Below are positions 28,291 through 34,706 of a stretch of DNA of 64,000 bases, piece after piece. The notes under the pieces are model-generated. The model saw only the letters and a list, made by a program, of their open reading frames with translations. It was not told where the DNA came from and ran no database searches. The stretch covers positions 120,656 through 184,655 of the forward strand of contig NZ_JARHTP010000022.1 of assembly GCF_029223485.1 (NCBI RefSeq), in the 5' to 3' direction. Origin of the DNA: Streptomyces coacervatus (GTDB taxonomy: Bacteria; Actinomycetota; Actinomycetes; Streptomycetales; Streptomycetaceae). Positions within the stretch are counted from its first letter, which is position 1, and every line of letters begins with the position of its first letter. The position numbers and the translations under genes are program-made.

Positions 28291-28323
28291 CGCCGGAGGG
28301 GCTGATTTTCAGCCCCTCCGGCG
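28291..28323 (+). terminator. Terminator after glgB, built from the 3'-end repeat
   Basis: CGCCGGAGGGGCTGA and its complement form a perfect 15-bp stem with a 3-nt loop, preceded by TTTTT and followed by AAACCC. The left arm with its CTCAAA flank (28285-28305) is a one-base variant of the 21-bp repeat at 16153 and 63976. It sits between convergent glgB and the helicase gene, so it can act in both directions. Confidence 0.9.
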
Positions 28324-28334
28324 AAACCCGCTGC

Positions 28335-30575
28335 TCACACGAACGCGTCGGCCAGCGCCCTCGGCAGCGCCCGGCTGTGCAACACCCCCAGCCGCTGCGT
28401 AGCCCGAGTCAGCGCGACATACAGGTCACTGGTCCCGTACAGCCCCGGCTCGACAACCAGCACAGAGTCGAACTCCAGCCCCTTCGCCTGCCGAGGATCA
28501 AGCAGCACAACCCCCCGCGTCAGATCGGGCTCACCCCCCGCAGTCACCCCGTCCAGCCGCGCAGCCAGCCTCCGATGCAGATGCCGAGGCGCAATCACCG
28601 CGACCCGCCCCTCCGCAGGCGTCAACTCCTCCACCGCCTTGGCCACGGCATCCGGCAGATCATCCACAGCCCGCACCCACGGCCGTACCCCAGTGGACCG
28701 CACCGAACTGGGCGGCTCAAAGCCCGGCTGCTCGGCCCGCACCACAGCCGCCGCAACCTCCATGATCTCGGCCGGAGTCCGGTAGTTGACACCCAGCCGG
28801 GCATGCTCCCACCGATCCCCCACATACGGATCGAGGATCCCCGCCCAGGACCCCACCCCCGCCGCCTCCGCGGTCTGCGCAGGATCCCCCACCAGCGTCA
28901 TCGACCGCGTCGGACTGCGCCGCATCAGCAGCCGCCAGGCCATCGGCGACAGCTCCTGCGCCTCGTCCACGATGATGTGCCCGAACGCCCAGGTCCGGTC
29001 GGCCGCCGCCCGCTCCGCGGCGCTGCGGTGGTCGTCCTCCTCGTGCCGCTCGGCGAACCGTTCGGCGTCGATGATGTCGTGCGCGGACAGGACCTCGGAG
29101 TCCTCCGCGTCCTTGTCCTCGAACTCGTACGTACGCGAGGCGTACGAGACGTCCAGCACGCCCTGCGCATACGCGACCTGCGTCTCCCGCTCCCGCTCGG
29201 CCAGCGCCCGCGCCACCCGTTCGTCCACGCCCAGCAGTTCGGCGGCCTCGTCCAGCAGCGGTACGTCGGCCACCGTCCACGCCCGCGTCACCGGCCGGCG
29301 GATCGCGGCCGCGTCCTCGTCGGGGAGATAGCCGACCGGATCGGCGAGGAAGTCCGCCACCAGGCGCTGCGGGGTCAGCCGCGGCCACAACTGGTCGATG
29401 GCGGCCCAGACTTCGGGGTTCTCGGCGATCTCGTCACGGATCTGCGTGATGTCGCTCGGGTCCAGCAGACTACTGCCGTCGAAGGGGTCGGTCCCGACCC
29501 GCTCGGCGTACAGCTCGGTGAGCGTGTTGAGGATGTGCCCCTCGAAGTGCTCACGGGCCACGTTGTGCGGCAGGTTGGCTTCGCGAGTGCGCTCGCGGGC
29601 GACCCTCACCAGTCCGTCGTCGAGCATCAGGATCTCCCGGTCGTGCTCGATGGCGATCACCGGGTCGGGCAGCGCCTGCCAGTCGCGTACGACCTCGGCG
29701 AGCACCTCCGCCATGTCGGCGCGGCCCTTCACCGCGGCCGCCGCACGCGTGTCGCTCGCCGTCGCCTTCACACCGGGGAACAGCTCCCCGACCGTGGCGA
29801 GCAGCACGCCCGTCTCGCCGAGCGAGGGCAGCACCTCGCCGATGTAGCCGAGGAAGGCGGGGTTGGGGCCGACGATGAGGACGGCCCGCTTGGCGAGCAA
29901 CTCCCGGTGCTCGTACAGCAGATACGCGGCCCGGTGCAGGGCGACGGCGGTCTTGCCGGTGCCCGGACCGCCCTCGACCACCAGCACACCCCGGTACGGC
30001 GCCCGGATGATCTCGTCCTGCTCGGCCTGGATGGTCTGCACGATGTCGTTCATACGGCCGGTGCGCGCGGAGTTGAGCGCGGCCAGCAGCACGGCGTCGC
30101 CGGTCGGGTCCTCGTGGCCGGTCCGCTCCTGGTCCCCCAGGTCGAGGATCTCGTCGTGCAGGGCGGTGACCCGGCGCCCCTCGGTGGTGAGATGCCGGCG
30201 CCGGCGCAGGCCCATCGGGGTGTGGCCGGTGGCCAGGTAGAAGGGACGGGCGACGTCGGCACGCCAGTCGATCAGGATCGGCGTGCGCTCGGCGTCGTCC
30301 GTGCGCAGCCCGATACGGCCGATGTGGTGCTTCGTCTCCGACGTGAGGTCGATCCGGCCGAAGCACAGCGAACCGTCGACGGCGTTCAGCGCCGCCAGCA
30401 GCCCGGACCGCTCGGCGACCAGGATGTCCCGCTCCAGCCGCGCCTGCATGGGTGTGTTGCCCTGCGCGAGCGCATCGTTGACGCCGGCCTCGGTGTGCCC
30501 GCGCAGGGCGTCCACGCGCGCGTACAGAGCGTCGATGAATTCCTGTTCCCTGCGAATTTCATCGCTGTTTGACAA
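28335..30575 (-). CDS. HelD/HelR-type superfamily 1 ATPase (RNA polymerase-recycling helicase)
   Basis: This protein of about 746 residues has UvrD/Rep-like motor motifs: Walker A VEGGPGTGKTA (about residue 200), motif II IIVDEAQELSP, motif III LVGDPAQTAE, motif IV LGVNYRTPAEI and motif VI LYVALTRATQRLGVLHS. The N-terminal coiled-coil (EIRREQEFIDALYARVDALR) and FGRID ... IGRIG segments identify the HelD class, which pulls stalled RNA polymerase off DNA and can confer rifamycin tolerance (HelR). I start at TTG 30575, 5 nt after GGGAG; a GTG at 30581 overlaps that site and cannot use it. No rifamycin-associated palindrome is visible upstream, so it may be the housekeeping paralogue. Confidence 0.88.
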   Translation of the reverse strand: MSNSDEIRREQEFIDALYARVDALRGHTEAGVNDALAQGNTPMQARLERDILVAERSGLLAALNAVDGSLCFGRIDLTSETKHHIGRIGLRTDDAERTPILIDWRADVARPFYLATGHTPMGLRRRRHLTTEGRRVTALHDEILDLGDQERTGHEDPTGDAVLLAALNSARTGRMNDIVQTIQAEQDEIIRAPYRGVLVVEGGPGTGKTAVALHRAAYLLYEHRELLAKRAVLIVGPNPAFLGYIGEVLPSLGETGVLLATVGELFPGVKATASDTRAAAAVKGRADMAEVLAEVVRDWQALPDPVIAIEHDREILMLDDGLVRVARERTREANLPHNVAREHFEGHILNTLTELYAERVGTDPFDGSSLLDPSDITQIRDEIAENPEVWAAIDQLWPRLTPQRLVADFLADPVGYLPDEDAAAIRRPVTRAWTVADVPLLDEAAELLGVDERVARALAERERETQVAYAQGVLDVSYASRTYEFEDKDAEDSEVLSAHDIIDAERFAERHEEDDHRSAAERAAADRTWAFGHIIVDEAQELSPMAWRLLMRRSPTRSMTLVGDPAQTAEAAGVGSWAGILDPYVGDRWEHARLGVNYRTPAEIMEVAAAVVRAEQPGFEPPSSVRSTGVRPWVRAVDDLPDAVAKAVEELTPAEGRVAVIAPRHLHRRLAARLDGVTAGGEPDLTRGVVLLDPRQAKGLEFDSVLVVEPGLYGTSDLYVALTRATQRLGVLHSRALPRALADAFV

Positions 30576-30618
30576 TTCCACTCCCGGGCAGATACAATGA
30601 CGCCAGTTGAACTTCTTT

Positions 30619-30642
30619 GCGACTCAATCCCCTTGAAGTCGC
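30619..30642 (-). promoter_or_regulatory. Inverted repeat upstream of the HelD-type gene
   Basis: GCGACT, a 12-nt spacer and AGTCGC in an unusually AT-rich stretch 44 nt before the helicase start. A second overlapping dyad (ACTTC ... GAAGT) shares the region. It could be an operator or flank a promoter; it is not the rifamycin-associated element. Confidence 0.4.
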
Positions 30643-30662
30643 GAATCATTAAACTTACACAG

Positions 30663-30698
30663 AGAAATCCCCCGAGCGCAATTGCTCGGGGGATTTCT
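30663..30698 (-). terminator. Terminator after the thioredoxin gene
   Basis: AGAAATCCCCCGAGC and its exact complement form a perfect 15-bp stem around GCAATT. The A/T ends give a U-run in either direction. It lies 32 nt after the thioredoxin stop and shields the helicase gene from read-through. Confidence 0.92.
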
Positions 30699-30730
30699 TA
30701 TGTACTGCGTGAGCTCTGTGCCGCGTGAAC

Positions 30731-31063
30731 TCAGAGGACGTCCGCCAGCTCCGCCAGCAGCCGCCGCTTGGGCCGGGCCCCCACCATCGACTTCACGGGC
30801 TCACCGCCCCGGAACACCATGAACGTCGGCATCGACAGCACCTTGTAGGCGTTCGTCGTCTCCGGATTGGTGTCCACGTCCAGCTGGACCACCTTGAGCC
30901 GCTCGCCCTCCTCCGCGGCGAGGGCACGGAGCACCGGCCCCATCTGCCGGCACGGCGGGCACCAGTCCGCCGTGAACTCCACCAGCACGGGCAGCTCGGA
31001 TCGGATCACCTCCGCCGCGAAATCCTCGTCCGTCACGTCCGTCACGTCCGTCACATCGATCAC
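30731..31063 (-). CDS. Thioredoxin-like protein with WCPPC active site
   Basis: A 110-residue thioredoxin fold. The active site is FTADWCPPCRQMGPVL rather than the usual WCGPC; the cis-proline loop is SMPTFMVFRGG. Pro in place of Gly between the cysteines usually alters redox potential. The N-terminus begins with a threefold VTD repeat (VIDVTDVTDVTDED) coded by a 9-bp tandem repeat. GTG 31063 overlaps the stop of the MerR gene by 4 nt and is preceded by GGGAGG about 10 nt upstream, so the two are translationally coupled. It probably reduces specific disulfides under control of that regulator. Followed by a strong terminator. Confidence 0.88.
   Translation of the reverse strand: MIDVTDVTDVTDEDFAAEVIRSELPVLVEFTADWCPPCRQMGPVLRALAAEEGERLKVVQLDVDTNPETTNAYKVLSMPTFMVFRGGEPVKSMVGARPKRRLLAELADVL
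31028..31054. repeat. Three tandem 9-bp repeats at the thioredoxin N-terminus
   Basis: GTCCGTCAC occurs three times in direct succession; on the coding strand each unit is GTGACGGAC and encodes Val-Thr-Asp. The length can vary without changing the frame. Confidence 0.85.
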
Positions 31064-31443
31064 AGTTCCTGCCCTCCCAGTTCGCACAACGGCGGTTCGT
31101 CGGCCGACGCCAGCCGCACGGCGATCGTCGCCCGCACGGCCTGCAGCTCACCGATCAGCGCATCGAGTTCGTCCAGCTTGCGCCGGTAGACCGCGAGCGA
31201 GGCCGGGCAGGAGTCACCCTCCGGGTGCCCGGCCCGCAGGCACTCCACGAACGGCCGCGTCTCCTCCAGCTCGAACCCGAAGTCCTGCAGCGTCCGGATC
31301 TGCCGGAGCAGCTTCAGGTCGCTCTCGTCGTACGCCCGGTGTCCGAGCTCGTCGCGCCGCGCGGGCAGCAGCCCGCGCGACTCGTAGTACCTGAGCGTCC
31401 GCGTCGTGGTCCCGGCCCGTTCGGCCAGCTCGCCGATTCGCAT
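31060..31443 (-). CDS. MerR-family transcriptional regulator
   Basis: A 127-residue regulator with the winged helix at the N-terminus (MRIGELAERAGTTTRTLRYY ESRGLLPARR) and the long dimerisation helix RRKLDELDALIGELQAVRA. Cysteines at about 102 (GDSCPAS) and near the end (PPLCELGG) could bind metal or sense oxidation, but their spacing does not match the SoxR iron-sulfur cluster (four Cys) or the canonical mercury or copper sites. It forms a two-gene operon with the thioredoxin downstream, so redox or metal stress control of that thioredoxin is the obvious inference. A dyad lies 18 nt upstream. Confidence 0.88.
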   Translation of the reverse strand: MRIGELAERAGTTTRTLRYYESRGLLPARRDELGHRAYDESDLKLLRQIRTLQDFGFELEETRPFVECLRAGHPEGDSCPASLAVYRRKLDELDALIGELQAVRATIAVRLASADEPPLCELGGQEL

Positions 31444-31461
31444 GCGTACGACCGTACGACT

Positions 31462-31475
31462 TGACGCCGACGTCA
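31462..31475 (-). promoter_or_regulatory. Small dyad upstream of the merR-type gene
   Basis: TGACG-CCGA-CGTCA, with two CGTACG palindromes between it and the start codon. MerR proteins bind dyads in promoters with long spacers, so this is a candidate autoregulatory site. It overlaps the stop codon of the Lrp remnant. Confidence 0.35.
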
Positions 31476-31663
31476 GGGCAACAGCGGTTTCCGCTCCACC
31501 GGAGAGGTGAGCACGATCGAGGTCGTCGTGCGGCCCAGGGTGGAGACCTCTTCGAGGATCTCCTCCCGTGGTGCACCTCGGTGATCTCCGGGCGGTCGAT
31601 CAGCTCCAGGGTGCGGGGATGTTTCAGGTTGTAGCCGCCGTGCGGGCCGACCCGGATGAAACC
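31473..31663 (-). pseudogene. Lrp/AsnC-type regulator, C-terminal remnant
   Basis: Reading on the minus strand gives GFIRVGPHGGYNLKHPRTLE and then LIDRPEITEVHH, as in the effector-binding domain of Lrp/AsnC regulators. The frame then jumps to EEILEEVSTLGRTTTSIVLT and SPVERKPLLP before a stop, which matches the C-terminal end of the same family. About 25 residues between the two blocks are missing, so an internal deletion combined with a frame change has occurred, and the whole DNA-binding half is absent. No start codon or ribosome binding site precedes it. Confidence 0.55.
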
Positions 31664-31674
31664 TCGCCGCCCGG

Positions 31675-31910
31675 GCCCTCGCCACCTACGGCGGCAACAC
31701 GGCCGACGTGCTGGTGGCCACGAAGGGCCACCGGATCCTCGGCGACCGCCTGGTCTCCGTACAGAACCAGTACTCGCCCGCTGTACGGGACAGCGAGGCC
31801 GAGTTGCAGCTGTGCGCCGATCTGGGGCTCGCGTTCCTGCCCTGGAACCCGCTGGGCGGCATCTCCCGCAGCTCCCTGGACGGGCCGTCGAGGAGCGAGG
31901 GCGAGGTGCG
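31675..31910 (+). pseudogene. Aldo/keto reductase remnant with internal deletion
   Basis: The plus strand encodes ALATYGGNTADVLVATKGH, which resembles the beta-3 region of an aldo/keto reductase, fused directly to LGDRLVSVQNQYSPAVRD and then LCADLGLAFLPWNPLGG, which are from its C-terminal third. The roughly 100 residues between, including the catalytic His region, are missing, as are the N-terminus and catalytic Tyr. The frame stays open to 32049 only by reading through a 31-bp Streptomyces repeat. It points away from the Lrp remnant, so the two were probably a divergent regulator-enzyme pair that decayed together. Confidence 0.6.
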
Positions 31911-31944
31911 CTTCGGGGCCAAGCGGCCGGCAGCGCCCCCCAAA

Positions 31945-31975
31945 GGGGCGCGGGGAACTGCGCGACCAGCCACGA
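31945..31975 (+). repeat. Interspersed 31-bp Streptomyces repeat, copy 2
   Basis: Identical over 31 bp to 7159-7189, here preceded by CCCCCCAAA, which can pair with the GGGGCG start of the element. It sits just downstream of the aldo/keto reductase remnant in non-coding DNA, the usual location for this repeat. Confidence 0.85.
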
Positions 31976-32076
31976 TGGTGCCGCAGACGAAAATCGGCAC
32001 ATCGCGGCACATCCAGCGGAGCGCCTACGCGGTCGCGCCGGCCGGCTGAGGAGTCCCGCGTCCGGACGGCCACCCG

Positions 32077-33669
32077 TCAGCGGGGAGACCGGCCGGGGCG
32101 CGGGCCGAGCAGCCACTCCCCTGAAGGCGGTCCGCCATGGCCCCGCACGTCGGCGTCGTCGTCCTCGTCGTCCTCGTCCTGGGCCGAGAGCCATTCCTCG
32201 TCCTCGCTCCCGTCCCGCACCCCCAGCAGCCGGCGCGTGAGCCGGTCGCGGTCGGACAGGAGCTCGTCGAGGGCCTCGCGGACGTCGGCCGGTTCGGTGC
32301 GCGGCGACTCGCGTTCCGCCGCGATGAGCACCGACCGTCGTACGAGCTCCTTGGTGAAGGAGGCGGTCGTGCCCTCCGTGCGGGTCACCACCTCGTCGGC
32401 GATGTCCTGGTCGAGGCCGAGTGCGGCACCGTACAGGTCGAGGAGGGCGCGGCGGCCCTCCGCGTCCGGCAGCGGGATCTCGACGGCCAGGTCGACGCGG
32501 CCGGGGCGCTGGACGAGGGCCGGTTCCAGCAGGTCGGCGCGGTTGGTGGTGAGGAGGAAGGCGACGTCGGCGTCGTCGCCGAGGCCGTCCATCTCGTTCA
32601 GCACCTGGAAGAGCAGGGGCTGTTCGCCGCCGCCGTAGTCGCGGGCCTCGGCGATCAGGTCGCAGTCCTCGAGGACGACGAGCGCGGGCTGGAGCATACG
32701 GGCCAGGGCGCAGGCCGGGCCGATGGCCTCGATGCTCTCGCCGGACAGGATCACCGCCGTGAACTGCGGGAGGTGGGAGAGGAGATAGCGGATCGTGTGG
32801 GTCTTGCCGGTGCCGGGAGGCCCGTAGAGGAGGAGGCCGCGGCGCAGGTGCTGGCCCGCGGCGCGCAGCTGTTCGCGGCGCCGGGCCACCCCCACGACCT
32901 GGCGTTCCACGCGCTCCAGGAGTCCGGCCGGGAGCACGATGTCGTCCCGGGTGAGGCCGGGGCGGCGGTGGAAGCGGAACGGGCCGAGGCCGTGGCCGAA
33001 CTGGGAGCCCTCGAAGGAGAGGACCTGCCCGCGGAAGACGTTGTGCTCGCGCACGAGGGAGTCGAGCTCGGCGAGCAGGCGGTCCGCGAACTCCTTGTCC
33101 CCGGCGAGGACTTCGATCTCCACCTTGTTGCGTCCGTACTCGTCCTGCGGGCCGCGCAGCAGGACGGCGAAGCGTTCGTCGCCGTCCGCGCCCAGGTAGA
33201 ACCCGCAGGAGACACAGGCCAGCTCCTCGTCGGGCGAGACCGGCATATGGGCGTAGTCGACGGCGCCGATCACGAAACGGTCGTAGCGGTCGGCGGCCTC
33301 GATGATGTCGCCGAGGGTGAGCTCGCCGTGGTGCTGGGCGCCGCGCATGCCGACCAGCTCGTAGGAACGGCCGTCGGCCGCGAACCAGCGCTCCAGGGCG
33401 AGATGGACGTTGGGCAGGTCGAACGGCGCGTACGCGGCCTTGACCACCGGGCGGTCCGTCGGCGCCGACCCCAGGTGCTCGCGCAGCCGCTTGGCGAGGT
33501 CGCGGCTGCCGTCGGCGTCGGTGCGCTTGGGGCGGGCGACCGCCATCAGGAACTCGTGGAACAGCTCGTTGACCCGCTCCAGCGAGAGCGGAGAGGGCTC
33601 GCGCTCCGCGCCGTAGCGCCTCTTGTACTCGTCCGTGCTGAGGATCTCCAGCCCGTCGGGCTCCCCCAT
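32077..33669 (-). CDS. AAA+ ATPase with acidic C-terminal tail
   Basis: A 530-residue cytoplasmic protein. The N-terminal 240 residues form a domain I do not recognise, with one Cys pair (ACVSCGF, about 151-155). The AAA+ module follows: Walker A GPPGTGKTH (283-291), Walker B VVLEDCDLI, sensor 1 FLLTTNRADLL, arginine finger QRPGRVDLA, and a helical lid. The last 60 residues are strongly acidic (EDEEWLSAQDEDDEDDDAD) before a basic end. The architecture is that of Rpt/CDC48-like unfoldases with a single ring, not Clp or FtsH. There is no protease domain and no proteasome or cargo gene beside it. Substrate unknown. Confidence 0.85.
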   Translation of the reverse strand: MGEPDGLEILSTDEYKRRYGAEREPSPLSLERVNELFHEFLMAVARPKRTDADGSRDLAKRLREHLGSAPTDRPVVKAAYAPFDLPNVHLALERWFAADGRSYELVGMRGAQHHGELTLGDIIEAADRYDRFVIGAVDYAHMPVSPDEELACVSCGFYLGADGDERFAVLLRGPQDEYGRNKVEIEVLAGDKEFADRLLAELDSLVREHNVFRGQVLSFEGSQFGHGLGPFRFHRRPGLTRDDIVLPAGLLERVERQVVGVARRREQLRAAGQHLRRGLLLYGPPGTGKTHTIRYLLSHLPQFTAVILSGESIEAIGPACALARMLQPALVVLEDCDLIAEARDYGGGEQPLLFQVLNEMDGLGDDADVAFLLTTNRADLLEPALVQRPGRVDLAVEIPLPDAEGRRALLDLYGAALGLDQDIADEVVTRTEGTTASFTKELVRRSVLIAAERESPRTEPADVREALDELLSDRDRLTRRLLGVRDGSEDEEWLSAQDEDDEDDDADVRGHGGPPSGEWLLGPRPGRSPR

Positions 33670-33769
33670 GTCCGCCTCCGTGTGGTCGACCGCGCACCCC
33701 GAGGCTCTCCAGCCTGGGGGCGAACGGGCGCACGGGTCAAAGGATTTGGGGCAGGTCTCCCCGAACGGC

Positions 33770-34552
33770 TCAGAGGGCCCGGGCGGTGTGTGCCGGCACC
33801 CCGGCGGACTCCTCGACCTCCAGCAGCGACGCGCTCTCCCGCTCCTCCTCGAACGCCTTACGGCCGCCCCGGAGCCCGAACAGCCGCTTGGCGAGGGCGA
33901 TGTAGAGGACGGCGAGGATGTTGAGGACCAGCGTGCCGATCTTCAACCAGCTGATGTGCTCGGTGAGTTCGTAGATCTCCAGAGGGAGGAAGGCGGCGGT
34001 GGCGACCACCGTGAGGTACTCCGCCCAGCGCTTGGCGTACCAGAGGCCGACCGCCTCGACGAGCTCGATCAGGGCGTACGCCAGCAGAAGTGCGGCCACC
34101 AGCAACAGAGTCGAGTGCTTGTAGCCGAAGGTCTTCTGTATCGTGCCGACGATCGGCGAGTGGTCGAGGTCGTAGTGGAAGTGCCGGAAGACGGGCCGGA
34201 AGACGTCGAGGTACTCGTCGAAGAGCCGGCGCACCGAGTCCTGGCTGTTGCTGAACTTCCACACGGCCAGCGCCACCAGCACGATGAACACGCCGCGCAC
34301 GGCCCGCTCGATGGCCAGGAAGCGCAGGATGAACAGGTCGCGCAGGACCTTGCCGCGCGGCACGAGCGGCGCGTGGTCCGCCGGTCCGGAGCCGTGCGGC
34401 TCGCCCAGTACGAAGTCGCCGCAGCGCAGACAGCGCCAGACGTCCCCGAGGGCGGTCTCGGCGTGCAACCGCGCGCGCAGGCGGGGGTCGTCCGGCGCAT
34501 AGGTGACGTGCCCCTTGCGGGCACACGTGCGCCGATCCCAGTCGATCTTCAT
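33770..34552 (-). CDS. DUF2127 integral membrane protein
   Basis: A 260-residue protein. The N-terminal 60 residues are soluble and contain CARKGH and WRCLRCGD, a possible metal ribbon. Four membrane segments follow (about 80-98, 150-170, 178-195 and 210-230), with LLLAYALIELVEAVGLWYA and RWAEYLTVVATAAFLPLEIYE typical of DUF2127. I know no established function. The start at 34552 is supported by AGGAGG 8 nt upstream; an in-frame ATG 14 codons earlier lacks a site. A perfect 12-bp hairpin lies 27 nt before the start. It is downstream of dctA on the same strand but separated from it by a terminator. Confidence 0.8.
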   Translation of the reverse strand: MKIDWDRRTCARKGHVTYAPDDPRLRARLHAETALGDVWRCLRCGDFVLGEPHGSGPADHAPLVPRGKVLRDLFILRFLAIERAVRGVFIVLVALAVWKFSNSQDSVRRLFDEYLDVFRPVFRHFHYDLDHSPIVGTIQKTFGYKHSTLLLVAALLLAYALIELVEAVGLWYAKRWAEYLTVVATAAFLPLEIYELTEHISWLKIGTLVLNILAVLYIALAKRLFGLRGGRKAFEEERESASLLEVEESAGVPAHTARAL

Positions 34553-34578
34553 CCCCCGTGCCTCCTGCCAAAAGAACG

Positions 34579-34607
34579 TGCCGCGCCGGTACACGACCGG
34601 CGCGGCA
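34579..34607 (-). other. Perfect hairpin in the leader of the DUF2127 gene
   Basis: TGCCGCGCCGGT, loop ACACG, then the exact complement (12-bp stem). It lies 27 nt upstream of the start and 45 nt beyond the dctA terminator. It could be a second terminator or a leader structure. Confidence 0.6.
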
Positions 34608-34651
34608 GGCTAGCTGACGAAGGTAAGAGGTGGGTGAGGATCGACGGAGAG

Positions 34652-34692
34652 GCCGGGCGGCTGAGCGACGGGGGGACACCCAGCCGCCCGGC
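34652..34692 (-). terminator. Terminator after dctA
   Basis: GCCGGGCGGCTG pairs perfectly with CAGCCGCCCGGC over 12 bp with a 17-nt loop. It begins 14 nt after the dctA stop codon. Confidence 0.75.
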
Positions 34693-34706
34693 GGTTTGGT
34701 GGCGGA

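Noticed and set aside
30580..30662. Rifamycin-associated element upstream of the helicase gene
   Set aside because: The expected palindrome with GGGGCTTGC-type arms is absent; the dyad present is different.
33740..33769. AAA+ ATPase and DUF2127 genes as one operon with dctA
   Set aside because: They share the strand, but a strong hairpin ends dctA and there are 100-150 bp gaps; no evidence for co-transcription.
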